NCBI RefSeq assembly: GCF_001639725.1
Contig: NZ_LTAW01000004.1
Coordinates: forward strand, 1 to 64,000
Reading direction: 5' to 3'
DNA: 64,000 nucleotides
From: Marinomonas atlantica
Lineage (GTDB): Bacteria > Pseudomonadota > Gammaproteobacteria > Pseudomonadales > Marinomonadaceae
Positions 1-9,459 of this stretch are shown here, one piece after another. The notes beneath the pieces are model-generated. The model did not search any database, had not been told where the DNA came from, and worked only from the letters and a program-made list of their open reading frames with translations. A program made the position numbers and the translations under genes. Position 1 is the first letter of the stretch; each line of letters begins with the position of its first letter.

Positions 1-28
1 AGGTCGTCGTCAAGCATCATACAAAGGA

Positions 29-60
29 AGCCCTGATAGCCATGCTGTCAGGGCTTTTTT
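29..60 (+). terminator. Intrinsic terminator of an upstream gene outside the window
   Basis: AGCCCTGA (29-36) pairs with TCAGGGCT (48-55) and is followed by a run of six T. It probably ends a rightward transcript whose gene lies left of the window. No reading frame in the first 30 bases can be assigned to a gene. Confidence 0.8.
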
Positions 61-417
61 GTGCCTGCGGTTTTCCTCAAAGTATCCACTCAGCTATATC
101 CCACACCCCTTTTATGTCTCGCTTGCGCCCATCTCATGCTTCGACGCTTCGGAACATGACATTAAAAAGGAAGCGCGAGTAAATCCTTATGCTAGGGCTT
201 ACTTGATATGTTTTCACTGACTCTCATAAACACTCTCGAACAAATTAGCTCGATTGGTCGACTTAGTGAGTTGAATTAAGTTGCTTGCTCTACTTATAAA
301 CGAGTTAGTGCACGGTATTTGACTAATGATAACTACTTAGGAACAAACAAAGCCTCTATGTATATAAAAACTTAAGTTCTTTAATATTAACTTAATAAAA
401 GTCTGCTAGGTGATGTG
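61..417. other. Non-coding stretch, nothing recognised
   Basis: This stretch becomes AT-rich towards its right end. I see no convincing reading frame, RNA gene or repeat. It must hold the promoter for the membrane protein that follows, but no clear -35/-10 pair stands out. Confidence 0.4.
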
Positions 418-1074
418 ATGTTTTTTCTTCGTGGTTTGATTTATCTATTTGCATTAGTCGGGGTGGCTCAGTGTATATCTCTAGAAGCTTATCAGCTGGG
501 TACGGCTGCGGAATACAGTGAATCGTCATTGGTAGAGAGAATGCAGGATTTATTTACATTCTCTAGTGCGCTAACTTTTTTAGTGTGTGCGTATTTTTCT
601 AAGCCACTGCGTCAGGCGTGTGTTTTACTCAGTGCTTTAATGTTTATGATGTTTGTCCGTGAATCAGATTCATTCTTGGATCTTTATGTATTCGATGGTG
701 CTTGGCAATTGTTAGTGGGCGGTATTTTGGTGATGACGCTTTATTATTTGCGCCATCAAGTTAAAGAAAGCTACTACTCGTTAAAGCGTTTTTCACAGAC
801 CTCTAGCTTTGGTTTTGTTGTGTCAGGTTTGGTTATCGTTTTGGCCTTTTCTCGAATGTTTGGACGAACTGATTTTTGGCATAGCTTGTTGGGGGATGCA
901 TACGTACGTTCAGTGAAAAATGTAGTGGAGGAGGGAACAGAGTTACTTGGTTACGCAATTGTGATGATTGCCGCGACGGAGTTGCTTTATTTCGTCTGTG
1001 CTGTCGTGCAACAAAATAAAGCCACTATAAGGTCTACATCTAAAGGTTATGCGAAATCTAAGTTAGCTCATTAA
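418..1074 (+). CDS. Unknown multi-pass membrane protein
   Basis: A protein of 218 residues that I cannot assign to a family. It has about six hydrophobic segments (near residues 4-20, 45-60, 65-82, 95-112, 132-150 and 178-197), so it should sit in the inner membrane. Acidic residues in the fifth loop (VVEEGTELLGY) and Arg/Asp-rich loops are the only polar features. An in-frame GTG lies at 415, but AGG at 408-410 is better spaced for the ATG at 418. Its 3' end overlaps the convergent LysR gene by 17 bases, so no terminator separates the two. Function unknown. Confidence 0.7.
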   Translation: MFFLRGLIYLFALVGVAQCISLEAYQLGTAAEYSESSLVERMQDLFTFSSALTFLVCAYFSKPLRQACVLLSALMFMMFVRESDSFLDLYVFDGAWQLLVGGILVMTLYYLRHQVKESYYSLKRFSQTSSFGFVVSGLVIVLAFSRMFGRTDFWHSLLGDAYVRSVKNVVEEGTELLGYAIVMIAATELLYFVCAVVQQNKATIRSTSKGYAKSKLAH

Positions 1075-1993
1075 GTTCGTTTCTCAGCCAGTGTCTTAGC
1101 TGCTTAAGCGCTGGCTCATGCCTTCTGCTGTGTTTGTAAGCAATATAAAATCGGTCTTCAGCATTGTGTGCGATACAGGGCAGTTTGATTAGACCGTCTT
1201 TTGGGTCGGCTTCGTTAAACATATAATCATTAACCAATGCGATGCCTAAAGAGTGCGCTGCGGCCTCATGAGCCAGCATTAGATGGCTAAACCGATGAAA
1301 GTTGATGTTAACAGGTAGTTCTTTACCTTGTTCCTTAAACCATCTTCTCCAGTCTTCAGCATAACTTTCGTACATGCTATAGGATGTAATTAATGGAAAC
1401 CTTGCCAGTATTTCAGGGTTTGTTTTTAGTTCGTGTTGCAGTTCCTTATCGCTGAATACATTAAGCTCAGACAAAAGCTCCTGATAAAAGCTTTGATTGC
1501 ATACTGGGAATAATCGTTCCGTGTAAAACCATTCAAAATCAAACCCTCGTTTTTCACTTTCAATAGTAATAAAACAGTCTGCTGTTCTATCTGATAGTTC
1601 AGGTTCTGAGAATGTCATTTCAATGGTTAGGTCAAGGCTCGGGAATTGCCGTTTAAGATTTGGTAGGCGTGGTATGAGCCAATAAACGGCAAATGAGCTG
1701 TAAACAGCCAGCCTTAATTTTGTTTCAGTGACACCTTTTACGTTCTCAGTAGCGCGAGCTATCTGGTTTAAAGAGCCGGTAATGCTGTCAAGATAAATTT
1801 TACCTTCAGTGGTTAATTCCAGCTTTCTGCCTGAGCGAATGAATAGTTGTTCTCCGAGGTGATCTTCGAGTGTTTTGATGTGATGAGAAACAGCGCTTTG
1901 GGTAATGTGTAGTTCGTTTGCAGCAAGTGAAAAGCTATTCAATCGTGCGACGGCTTCAAATACAGGTAGCGTTTTAAGAGGAGGTAGGTTCAT
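1058..1993 (-). CDS. LysR-family transcriptional regulator (GcvA-like)
   Basis: A DNA-binding regulator of 311 residues, normal length for the family. The N-terminal winged helix-turn-helix (residues 5-65) contains FSLAANELHITQSAVSHH, the classic LysR recognition region. Residues 90-300 form the ligand-binding domain. The N-terminal PPLKTLPVFEAVARL start resembles GcvA/AmpR-type members. It is divergent from the DMT transporter gene across about 110 bases of AT-rich DNA, the usual LysR arrangement, so it probably controls that exporter and itself. The effector is unknown. Confidence 0.9.
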   Translation of the reverse strand: MNLPPLKTLPVFEAVARLNSFSLAANELHITQSAVSHHIKTLEDHLGEQLFIRSGRKLELTTEGKIYLDSITGSLNQIARATENVKGVTETKLRLAVYSSFAVYWLIPRLPNLKRQFPSLDLTIEMTFSEPELSDRTADCFITIESEKRGFDFEWFYTERLFPVCNQSFYQELLSELNVFSDKELQHELKTNPEILARFPLITSYSMYESYAEDWRRWFKEQGKELPVNINFHRFSHLMLAHEAAAHSLGIALVNDYMFNEADPKDGLIKLPCIAHNAEDRFYIAYKHSRRHEPALKQLRHWLRNELNELT

Positions 1994-2103
1994 ATTTTAT
2001 ATATCTAAAAAACTAATGCTAAATTAAATTATATCATTTTATTGAATTCTACATCCTCTCTATACTTCGCGCCAATTAGTAATTTGATGAAAGGTGTATT
2101 GCC

Positions 2104-3000
2104 GTGTCAGGTAAAACAATCAGTAGTGCAATTTTAGTGTTAGTGCTGGGTAACTTAATGGCGACAGTGTGTGATGTATTGGTAAAGCTTGCCAATGCTA
2201 ATGAAGCTGTTTTCCAGTTTACATTTTACCGTGTTCTTTTTATGTGCCTTGTACTGCTTCCATTTGTTGTTGGCAAACGAGTTGAGCGTCCATTAGAGGG
2301 GTTAAAGTTACATATTTTAAGAGGTAATCTTTGGATTCTTACATCAGTATTACTGGTAATTTCCTTATCTCAGCTACCTCTTGCGACAGCAAATGCGATT
2401 TTCTATACAGCACCAATTTTTATTATTTTGTTAGCGGTTATTTTTTATAAGGAGAGGCTCACTAAGACAGTGCTTTTTGCTGCGGTATCCGGCTTCTTAG
2501 GTGTGCTAGTGATTCTTAAGCCAAGCTATATTGGGTGGGGGATGTTAAGTGCATTAGGATTTGCATTTGTATTGGCTGTTAACAGTTTGCTGGTTCGTAA
2601 GTTGCCTGAAGGGCAGGGGGCAATGCATGGTTTATTTATCGCGCAAATGTGTGCATTGCCATTAGCAGGGGGGCTGGCAATATGGGAAGGTGGTTCTCTT
2701 TCTTGGGAGCAACTTGGGTTGGCATTTGGTGCGTCGATTTGTTCTGTACTGTATAGCTTGGGTTGTTTGGTTGGATATCGTTATGTGGCGTCTAGCCAAG
2801 TGAGTTCAGCAGAATACTCTGGTCTGTTGTTTGCGATATTTGCTGGTTGGTTTATGTTTGCTGAAACGGTTGATATGAGTTTATTGCTTGGCGCTGCCTT
2901 GATTGTAGTGCCGCTGATTTATATTGGGCGAAAAGATATCATTGCTGAGCGTCGTAAGCGTAGAGAGTTGGCTGCGCAAGGATCAGTGCCCGAGTTTTAA
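2104..3000 (+). CDS. DMT-superfamily (EamA) transporter
   Basis: An inner-membrane transporter of 298 residues with about ten hydrophobic helices in two EamA repeats (roughly residues 8-140 and 150-280). The first repeat holds FYRVLFMCLVLLPF and ANAIFYTAPIFIILLAVIFYKE, a conserved DMT motif. Family members export amino acids, nucleosides or other metabolites; the substrate cannot be told here. The start is GTG with AAAGGTG about 7 bases upstream. It ends in a basic tail (RKRRELAAQG). The divergent LysR gene is its likely regulator. Confidence 0.88.
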   Translation: MSGKTISSAILVLVLGNLMATVCDVLVKLANANEAVFQFTFYRVLFMCLVLLPFVVGKRVERPLEGLKLHILRGNLWILTSVLLVISLSQLPLATANAIFYTAPIFIILLAVIFYKERLTKTVLFAAVSGFLGVLVILKPSYIGWGMLSALGFAFVLAVNSLLVRKLPEGQGAMHGLFIAQMCALPLAGGLAIWEGGSLSWEQLGLAFGASICSVLYSLGCLVGYRYVASSQVSSAEYSGLLFAIFAGWFMFAETVDMSLLLGAALIVVPLIYIGRKDIIAERRKRRELAAQGSVPEF

Positions 3001-3018
3001 GATACGAAAGCGCAGCTG

Positions 3019-3050
3019 AAAAAAAGCCCAGTCTATGTGAACTGGGCTTT
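3019..3050. terminator. Bidirectional terminator between convergent genes
   Basis: AAAGCCCAGT (3023-3032) pairs with ACTGGGCTTT (3041-3050). A run of A before the stem gives a strong U tract for leftward transcripts. It sits between the converging DMT transporter gene and the coiled-coil protein gene. Confidence 0.8.
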
Positions 3051-3056
3051 ATGCTG

Positions 3057-3623
3057 TTAATTGCTGCTTGTTGGAGATTTTGGTGGTAAAGAAGAATTGC
3101 GCTGTTGTGGCTCACCTGTTTTTAAAAGGTTGAGTAGGGTGGTTCTCTCCATGCTTGCTTTGAGTGCCAAATCCATCTGATATTGATAGGTGGTCTCCCA
3201 GTCAGAGCTGTTTGGTAGCATGTCACTTAAATCACCAATTGCCTGTCTCATGACAGCAAGATAGGCTTGTATATTCTCTTCTTGATTGATCAAAATATTT
3301 TTTAGTGCATTAGCGCTGCTGTGACGCAGATAGGTTTTAAGTGTTTCGTTTTCGGCGCTTATGGCACTTAATTGAGCGTTTTGCTGCTCTATACTCTGGC
3401 GCATAGCATTCAATTGATTTTCTATTTCTTTTTGCCTCTCAGCCATCACTCCTTCGTTGCTGTTTGAGGAGACAAAAAAGTATGTCAGAGCTGCTGATGC
3501 AAGCACGCTGATGAGAAAACAAAGTAAAAAGCTAACGATTAAGCCGATTGGTAGCTTGCTTTTTTTGGAGGTGTTGTTGTCTTGAGTATCCGACTGATCT
3601 TTATTTCCTACTGATTGACTCAT
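3057..3623 (-). CDS. Membrane-anchored coiled-coil protein, unknown
   Basis: A protein of 188 residues not recognised by family. It has a polar N-terminus rich in Asp/Asn/Ser/Lys (1-22), one strong membrane helix (about 25-50), a predicted coiled coil rich in Glu/Gln (60-100) and a Pro/Ser-rich tail. The layout suggests an inner-membrane protein with its coiled coil in the periplasm. It is transcribed alone, away from iscR, ending at the shared terminator. Function unknown. Confidence 0.7.
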   Translation of the reverse strand: MSQSVGNKDQSDTQDNNTSKKSKLPIGLIVSFLLCFLISVLASAALTYFFVSSNSNEGVMAERQKEIENQLNAMRQSIEQQNAQLSAISAENETLKTYLRHSSANALKNILINQEENIQAYLAVMRQAIGDLSDMLPNSSDWETTYQYQMDLALKASMERTTLLNLLKTGEPQQRNSSLPPKSPTSSN

Positions 3624-3791
3624 AGGTTTCCTCTTAGCTGCTAGTGATTTGATTACTTCTTATACGTATCGGACAAAACCATAAAGATATAACAACAAAT
3701 ATGCTGGAATTTATTCAGTTTTAGTAGTGTTGCCCTTAAAATACCGAAGATTCTAAATATGTGCTAATAACCTACTAAATTTGTCAGGTAA

Positions 3792-3825
3792 ATACTTGAT
3801 AAAAATAGTAGGTTTTGTGTATGAT
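3792..3825 (+). promoter_or_regulatory. iscR-suf promoter with type-1 IscR-like operator
   Basis: TTGATA (3796-3801) and TATGAT (3820-3825) form a sigma-70 promoter with an 18-base spacer. Overlapping it, ATACTTGATAAAAATAGTAG (from 3793) resembles the type-1 IscR site of Escherichia coli, in which two half-sites flank an A/T centre. The overlap with the -35 fits autorepression of the operon by cluster-loaded IscR. The site match was made by eye. Confidence 0.6.
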
Positions 3826-3858
3826 CAAAACATTCATTAGCACTTAAGTGGAAAGTTT

Positions 3859-4350
3859 ATGCGCTTAACAACAAAAGGTCGTTACGCGGTAACTGCAATG
3901 CTTGATTTAGCGCTGCACTCAGACAATGGACCTGTTTCGCTTTCAGATATATCGAATAGGCAAAGTATTTCTTTGTCCTATCTTGAGCAGCTGTTTGCAA
4001 AGCTCCGTAAAAAAGAGTTGGTGACCAGTGTTCGGGGGCCTGGCGGCGGATATCGCTTGAGTCGTGATCGAAGTGAAATTTATGTAGCGCAGATTGTGGA
4101 CGCGGTGAACGAATCCGTAGATGCAACAGGTTGCCAAGGAAAGAGTGATTGCCAAGGTGGTCACACTTGCCTCACACATCATTTATGGTGTGATTTGAGC
4201 GATCAGATCCATGATTTTTTGAGTCAAATTAGTCTTGAGAAATTGGTCAAGCGCCAAGATGTTCGGCTTGTTGCCGAGCGACAAAATAAAGACGGCAAGG
4301 TGTCGGCTACAGCTTCTCAAGAGAAGATATCTGCAGCCCTCATCGGTTAA
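3859..4350 (+). CDS. iscR: IscR, Rrf2-family iron-sulfur cluster regulator
   Basis: A transcription factor of 163 residues that senses iron-sulfur cluster supply. The Rrf2 winged helix starts at [18 protein letters not shown], with recognition helix near residues 38-52. Cluster ligands Cys92, Cys98, Cys104 and His107 are present at the same positions as in E. coli IscR, with an extra Cys111. With a [2Fe-2S] cluster IscR represses type-1 promoters, and the sequence upstream fits that. It is the first gene of the suf operon, 50 bases before sufB. Symbol iscR fits the sequence; its partners here are SUF, not ISC. Confidence 0.95.
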   Translation: MRLTTKGRYAVTAMLDLALHSDNGPVSLSDISNRQSISLSYLEQLFAKLRKKELVTSVRGPGGGYRLSRDRSEIYVAQIVDAVNESVDATGCQGKSDCQGGHTCLTHHLWCDLSDQIHDFLSQISLEKLVKRQDVRLVAERQNKDGKVSATASQEKISAALIG

Positions 4351-4400
4351 CGAACACAACTAGCAGGGCGTGTCCCTGGAAGAATGAGTGAGTTTCTAAT

Positions 4401-5837
4401 ATGACTGAGCAGATTGATAAGGCGTTAGCTCGAGAGTACGAAGCGGGCTTCGTTTCTGCAGTGGAATCAGAAACCTTCGAGCCTGGTCTCGATGAAGACG
4501 TGATTCGCCGAATCTCTGAAGTCAAAGGTGAACCTGAATGGATGCTCGAGTGGCGTCTTAAAGCGTTTCGTGTTTGGCAAGAAATGGAAGAGCCGGAGTG
4601 GGCTCATCTGTCCTACCCTAAAATTGACTTACAATCGGTTTCTTACTACTCCGCACCAAAGAGTATGAAAGACAAGCCAAAGTCTCTTGATGAGGTGGAT
4701 CCTGAGCTTTTACGCACCTACGAGAAGTTGGGTATTCCTTTAATTGAGCAGCAAATGCTTGCAGGTGTTGCGGTTGACGCAGTATTTGATTCTGTTTCAG
4801 TAGTAACGACTTTTCGCGAAAAGCTAGAAGAAGCTGGTGTTATTTTCTGCCCTATTTCTGAGGCGGTTCATAAATACCCAGACCTGATTAAAAAGTACAT
4901 TGGTAGCGTTGTACCAACAAAAGACAATTACTTTGCTGCACTTAACTGTGCTGTTTTTACAGATGGCTCATTTGTCTACATCCCAAAGGGCACTCGTTGC
5001 CCAATGGAGCTATCAACTTACTTCCGTATCAACGAGCAAAATACAGGTCAGTTTGAGCGTACCTTGATCATTGCCGATGAAGGCTCTCACGTAAGTTACC
5101 TGGAAGGTTGTACAGCACCTCAACGTGATGAAAATCAATTACATGCCGCTGTTGTAGAATTGGTTGCGATGGACAATGCAGAAATTAAATACTCGACGGT
5201 TCAAAACTGGTATCCAGGTGATGAAGACGGTAAAGGTGGTATTTATAACTTCGTAACTAAGCGCGGGATTTGTCATACCAACGCCAAGATTTCTTGGACT
5301 CAGGTTGAGACGGGCTCTGCCGTTACATGGAAATACCCAAGCTGTGTTTTAAAAGGTGATAACAGTGTTGGTGAATTTTACTCTGTTGCCTTGACGCGTG
5401 GCCGTCAGCAGGCGGATACCGGTACAAAAATGATCCATATTGGTAAGAACACCAAGTCGACGATCATTTCGAAAGGTATTTCTGCCGGTAAGAGTAATAA
5501 TTCCTACCGCGGTCTTGTGCGTATGAATCCAGGTGCAGAAGGCGCGCGTAACTTTACTCAGTGTGATTCATTACTGATCGGTGATCAGTGTGGCGCTCAC
5601 ACATTCCCATACGTAGAAAGCCGCAATCCATCAGCGATTGTTGAGCACGAGGCGACGACATCGAAAGTAAGTGATGATCAGATGTTTTTGTGTCGACAGC
5701 GTGGAGTTGATCCTGAAAAAGCGGTATCGATGATTGTAAACGGCTTCTGTAAAGAAGTATTTAAAGAACTCCCTATGGAGTTTGCCGTTGAAGCGGGCAA
5801 ACTTCTCGAAATTAGCCTTGAAGGCTCTGTAGGTTAG
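4401..5837 (+). CDS. sufB: SufB, Fe-S cluster scaffold subunit
   Basis: Scaffold component of the SufBCD complex, which builds clusters in the cytoplasm from sulfur delivered by SufS-SufE. The protein has 478 residues, close to the usual 480-495. Typical SufB sequences are visible: [53 protein letters not shown] and, near the C-terminus, the Cys in [12 protein letters not shown]. The beta-helix core is shared with SufD. It lies directly before sufC, with only 19 bases between the stop and the likely sufC start, so the genes are co-transcribed. Confidence 0.97.
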   Translation: MTEQIDKALAREYEAGFVSAVESETFEPGLDEDVIRRISEVKGEPEWMLEWRLKAFRVWQEMEEPEWAHLSYPKIDLQSVSYYSAPKSMKDKPKSLDEVDPELLRTYEKLGIPLIEQQMLAGVAVDAVFDSVSVVTTFREKLEEAGVIFCPISEAVHKYPDLIKKYIGSVVPTKDNYFAALNCAVFTDGSFVYIPKGTRCPMELSTYFRINEQNTGQFERTLIIADEGSHVSYLEGCTAPQRDENQLHAAVVELVAMDNAEIKYSTVQNWYPGDEDGKGGIYNFVTKRGICHTNAKISWTQVETGSAVTWKYPSCVLKGDNSVGEFYSVALTRGRQQADTGTKMIHIGKNTKSTIISKGISAGKSNNSYRGLVRMNPGAEGARNFTQCDSLLIGDQCGAHTFPYVESRNPSAIVEHEATTSKVSDDQMFLCRQRGVDPEKAVSMIVNGFCKEVFKELPMEFAVEAGKLLEISLEGSVG

Positions 5838-5856
5838 GTTGAGGAACCCATTGAAC

Positions 5857-6642
5857 ATGTCAAACGAAAACGTTTTGTTATCGATCAAAGATTTGCACGC
5901 AAGTGTAGAAGAAAAAAACATTCTCAAAGGTCTCAACCTAGACATTAAACCTGGTGAAGTTCATGCCATTATGGGCCCGAACGGTGCAGGTAAATCAACA
6001 ACAGGTTATGTGCTTTCAGGTCGAGATGGTTACGAAGTAGACAGTGGTTCGGCAACGCTGGATGGTCAAGATCTGTTTGATATGGATGTAGAAGAGCGCG
6101 CACGTGCCGGTCTATTTCTAGCGTTTCAATATCCAGTCGAGATTCCTGGCGTAAGTAACCTTGAGTTCTTAAAGGTGTCTGTTGACTCTCAGCGTGAAGC
6201 ACGTGGTGAAGAAGCGCTTACGTCAGCTGAGTTTTTGAAGCTTGCCAAAGAAGCGTGTAAGCAGGTTAACCTGCCTGTTTCATTCTTGAAGCGTGGCGTT
6301 AACGAAGGTTTCTCTGGCGGTGAGAAGAAGCGTAACGAGATCATGCAGATGATTCTTCTTAAGCCGAAACTTTGCATTCTTGACGAAACAGACTCAGGTT
6401 TGGATATCGACGCCATGCAAGTGGTCGCTAACGGTGTGAATAGCCAGCGTGACTCAGAGCGAAGCTTTATTGTTGTAACCCATTATCAGCGTCTTTTGGA
6501 CTACATCAAACCAGATTTCGTGCACGTATTAGCAGACGGTAAGATTGTAAAGAGTGGCGACGCCTCTCTAGCGAAAGAGTTGGAAGCACAAGGTTACGCT
6601 TGGCTGCAAACAGAGCCAACAGAAGACGAAATTGAGGATTAA
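5857..6642 (+). CDS. sufC: SufC, ABC-type ATPase of the SufBCD complex
   Basis: Soluble ABC ATPase that drives conformational change in SufBCD during cluster assembly. With the ATG at 5857 it has 261 residues, close to the usual 250. Walker A GPNGAGKST is at about residues 40-48, the signature is FSGGEKKRNE and Walker B is LCILDETDSGLD. There are no membrane helices. A TTG in frame at 5839 would add six residues, but GAGG at 5841 lies upstream of the ATG and the MSNENVLL start is more typical. sufD begins two bases after its stop. Confidence 0.96.
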   Translation: MSNENVLLSIKDLHASVEEKNILKGLNLDIKPGEVHAIMGPNGAGKSTTGYVLSGRDGYEVDSGSATLDGQDLFDMDVEERARAGLFLAFQYPVEIPGVSNLEFLKVSVDSQREARGEEALTSAEFLKLAKEACKQVNLPVSFLKRGVNEGFSGGEKKRNEIMQMILLKPKLCILDETDSGLDIDAMQVVANGVNSQRDSERSFIVVTHYQRLLDYIKPDFVHVLADGKIVKSGDASLAKELEAQGYAWLQTEPTEDEIED

Positions 6643-6644
6643 TC

Positions 6645-7868
6645 ATGAGTGAATGGTTACAACACGCCATCGCTCATGCAGATAGCATCCAAGATGGTTT
6701 TGCAGATCAGCGTGCTACGTCATTGGCGCTGCTGACAGATACGAAATGGCCTAGCCGTAAAACTGAAGCATGGAAATACACGCCGCTTCGTGCTGTTGAG
6801 CGTAGTTCAGCGGTCTTTAAAGAAGAGTCACCTGAGCTAACGCCAGTAGATGTAGAGGGTCTTGATTTTCTAGAGTTGACGTTCGTAGATGGTCAATTGG
6901 TTTCAATGCCAGAAGACCTACCTGAAGGACTTACCATTGAAATGCAAGAGTCTGATTTGTTTACAACGATTAAGCCTGCACGTCATATATTTGGCTTAGT
7001 TAATGATGTGTTAGCCGCGGATGTCGCTGTGGTTACTGTTGCTGAGAATGTAAAAATTGACTCGGTTTTACGAATCAATAATTTGCTAAGCAATGGCGCA
7101 CAAGGCCACATTCGTGTGGTGGTTGAGCTAGAAGCGGGTGCTGCGTTAAAAGTTGTTGAAAATGCTGAAGCGCATGGCGCGACATTAACAACGGCTTACA
7201 CCGAATTTTTGATTGGCGCTGGAGCGCACCTTGAGCATTACCGTTTTGCATTGCAATCGGGCGATAATGTTGCTCTTGGTGGTAGTCATTTTAAATTGCT
7301 GGGTAAAGCGACGCTAAACAGCAGCATTATCGGCTTTGGTAGTGATTTGCAGCGTATCGATACCGATATCATTTATGCAGGTGAAAAAGCCGAAGCTAAG
7401 TTGAATGCGATTTATTTATTAGATGGCACTGAATTATTTGATTTACACGCAAACGTTGAGCATGCCGTACCAAACTGTACAACGGAAGAGAATATTCGTG
7501 GTATAGCGGGTGATCGCAGTCGCGCAGTGTTCAATGGCCGTATTCATATTCATCGTGATGCACAAAAGACGCTTGCAGAGCTAAATAATCGCAACCTTTT
7601 GTTGTCCGATAAAGCGGAAATCAATACTAAGCCTGAATTAGAGATTTATGCCGATGATGTGCGTTGTGCCCATGGTGCAACCATTGCAGAGATCGACAAA
7701 AAAGCATTGTACTACCTACAAACACGTGGCGTAAGTCGTTCTCAAGCACAGCTAATGCTGAGTTTTGGGTTTATTAATGAGTTGATTGATCAGATGCCAA
7801 CTGCTGAATTAGCAGAATGGGTACGTCCGATTATTCGTGATCGATTTGCTCAGATGGAAGTAAAATAA
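6645..7868 (+). CDS. sufD: SufD, Fe-S assembly scaffold partner
   Basis: SufD of 407 residues, partner of SufB in the SufBC2D scaffold and needed for iron entry. The N-terminal helical part contains SRKTEAWKYTPLRA. The C-terminal beta-helix holds the family-typical LHANVEHAVPNCTTEENIRG, FNGRIHIHRDAQKT and DDVRCAHGATIAEID segments. The conserved C-terminal His of SufD is in CAHGAT. It is encoded between sufC and sufS in one transcript. Confidence 0.96.
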   Translation: MSEWLQHAIAHADSIQDGFADQRATSLALLTDTKWPSRKTEAWKYTPLRAVERSSAVFKEESPELTPVDVEGLDFLELTFVDGQLVSMPEDLPEGLTIEMQESDLFTTIKPARHIFGLVNDVLAADVAVVTVAENVKIDSVLRINNLLSNGAQGHIRVVVELEAGAALKVVENAEAHGATLTTAYTEFLIGAGAHLEHYRFALQSGDNVALGGSHFKLLGKATLNSSIIGFGSDLQRIDTDIIYAGEKAEAKLNAIYLLDGTELFDLHANVEHAVPNCTTEENIRGIAGDRSRAVFNGRIHIHRDAQKTLAELNNRNLLLSDKAEINTKPELEIYADDVRCAHGATIAEIDKKALYYLQTRGVSRSQAQLMLSFGFINELIDQMPTAELAEWVRPIIRDRFAQMEVK

Positions 7869-7879
7869 GCGAGAAGCAT

Positions 7880-9097
7880 ATGAGTCTTGATGTCGCTGCT
7901 ATTCGTGAGCAGTTTCCAATTTTAAAACGCGAAATCGATGGCAACCCTCTGGTCTATCTTGATAATGCAGCGACGACTCAGAAGCCGCAGTGTGTTATCG
8001 ATGCGCTGGTGGAGTATTACTCTCTTTATAATTCAAATGTACATCGTGGTGCTCATCGTCTAGCCGACGAAGCGACGCGTAAATTTGAACACGCGCGCGA
8101 CATCGTTAAAGACTTTATTAATGCGCCAAAACGTGAAGAAGTAATTTGGACATCGGGCACAACCGAAGGCATCAATATGATTGCTAACGGTTTGTCAAAG
8201 TTACTGAAAAGTACTGATGAAGTGATTGTGACGGGGATGGAGCATCATGCCAATATCGTGACTTGGCAGCAAGCCTGTAAAGTAGCGGGTGCGACATTAC
8301 ATACCGTGCCCGTGACTGACAAAGGGGAGCTTGACTTAGATGTATATGTTTCATTGTTAAATGAAAATACCAAACTGGTTGCTTTTCCACATGTATCGAA
8401 TTCGCTGGGAACGGTTAATCCTGTTACGTGGTTAACAGAACAAGCGAAGAAATTCGATGCGTGGGTGTTGGTAGATGGTGCGCAAGGTATTGCTCATGGT
8501 GATGTGGATGTACAAGCGATAGGCTGTGATTTTTATGCGTTCTCTGGCCATAAAATTTATGCACCAATGGGTGTGGGGGTTTTATGGGGAAAAGAAGCAT
8601 TATTGGCTGAGTGGCCTGTATGGCAAACCGGTGGTGAAATGATTGCAACGGTAACGCTTCAAGACGCCACTTGGAACGTTTTACCGTATCGCCTAGAGGC
8701 GGGTACGCCAAATGTGGGTGATGCGATTGCTTTAGGTGAGGCGATTCGTTGGTTCGATGCTTTTGATCATGCTGAGGTTGCGGCCCATGAAAAGGCATTG
8801 ATGTCTCGCGCGACTGAGCTTGCCAAAGAGTTTGATGGCTTACGCATGGTTGGCGAAGCGGAGCATAAAGTCGGAGCATTTAGTTTCGTGCTCGATCAAG
8901 GTCACCCTGCAGACATTGGGTTCTTGTTGGATCGCCAAGGTATTGCTATTCGTACGGGTGATCACTGTGCCCAGCCATTAATGGCACGTTTTGGTGTCCC
9001 TGGAACCGCCCGAATGTCTTTCTCGATCTACAACACAATTGAAGAAGTGGAACTGTTCTTCAAAGCGTTGAAGAAAGTTCACATGATGTTGGCCTAG
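7880..9097 (+). CDS. sufS: SufS, group II cysteine desulfurase
   Basis: PLP enzyme that takes sulfur from L-cysteine as a persulfide and passes it to SufE. The protein has 405 residues. The PLP lysine is Lys225 in FSGHKIYAP and the catalytic cysteine is Cys363 in RTGDHCAQPLM, on the short loop typical of group II enzymes. It starts 11 bases after sufD, with AGCGAGAAG as a plausible ribosome site. A second desulfurase of group I is encoded at the end of the same cluster. Confidence 0.97.
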   Translation: MSLDVAAIREQFPILKREIDGNPLVYLDNAATTQKPQCVIDALVEYYSLYNSNVHRGAHRLADEATRKFEHARDIVKDFINAPKREEVIWTSGTTEGINMIANGLSKLLKSTDEVIVTGMEHHANIVTWQQACKVAGATLHTVPVTDKGELDLDVYVSLLNENTKLVAFPHVSNSLGTVNPVTWLTEQAKKFDAWVLVDGAQGIAHGDVDVQAIGCDFYAFSGHKIYAPMGVGVLWGKEALLAEWPVWQTGGEMIATVTLQDATWNVLPYRLEAGTPNVGDAIALGEAIRWFDAFDHAEVAAHEKALMSRATELAKEFDGLRMVGEAEHKVGAFSFVLDQGHPADIGFLLDRQGIAIRTGDHCAQPLMARFGVPGTARMSFSIYNTIEEVELFFKALKKVHMMLA

Positions 9098-9107
9098 GAG
9101 GCATATT

Positions 9108-9455
9108 ATGTCGACAGAAACATTTGATCCGAATCAAAGCGTCACGTTAACGGATGCAGCGCGTAAGTTCTTTGCATCAAAATTGACTGCTGAAGCAGGC
9201 TTGGTTCGGTTAAGTACAAAAGAAAGTGGCTGCACTGGTTATGCTTATGTATTAGATATTGTAAGTGTGCCAGAAGCCGGTGATTCGATTATGGATTTTG
9301 ATGGTGTGAAGTTAGCCATTGATGATCAGTCATTGACGCTTCTTCAAGGTACTGAAATAGATCTTGTTAAAGAAGGGATCAATCAGGTCGTGAAATTTAA
9401 TAATCCTAACGTTATAGCTGAATGTGGCTGTGGCGAAAGCTTTAGTGTGAATTAA
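9108..9455 (+). CDS. sufA: A-type Fe-S carrier (SufA/IscA family)
   Basis: A 115-residue carrier that takes clusters from the scaffold to target enzymes. The three conserved cysteines are Cys42 (ESGCTGYAY), Cys106 and Cys108 (AECGCGESF). GGAGG directly before the ATG gives a strong ribosome site. Its place between sufS and sufT differs from enterobacterial sufABCDSE, where sufA is first. SufA and IscA are hard to separate by sequence; context favours SufA. Confidence 0.92.
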   Translation: MSTETFDPNQSVTLTDAARKFFASKLTAEAGLVRLSTKESGCTGYAYVLDIVSVPEAGDSIMDFDGVKLAIDDQSLTLLQGTEIDLVKEGINQVVKFNNPNVIAECGCGESFSVN

Positions 9456-9459
9456 TAGC

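Noticed and set aside
3857..4182. Minus-strand frames opposite iscR
   Set aside because: They mirror the codons of a well-supported gene and have no ribosome sites or family resemblance.
5631..5945. Minus-strand frame across the sufB-sufC junction
   Set aside because: It covers two certain genes and shows no protein-like features.
8424..8879. 151-residue minus-strand frame inside sufS
   Set aside because: It is a shadow of sufS with His/Pro-rich, unstructured composition.
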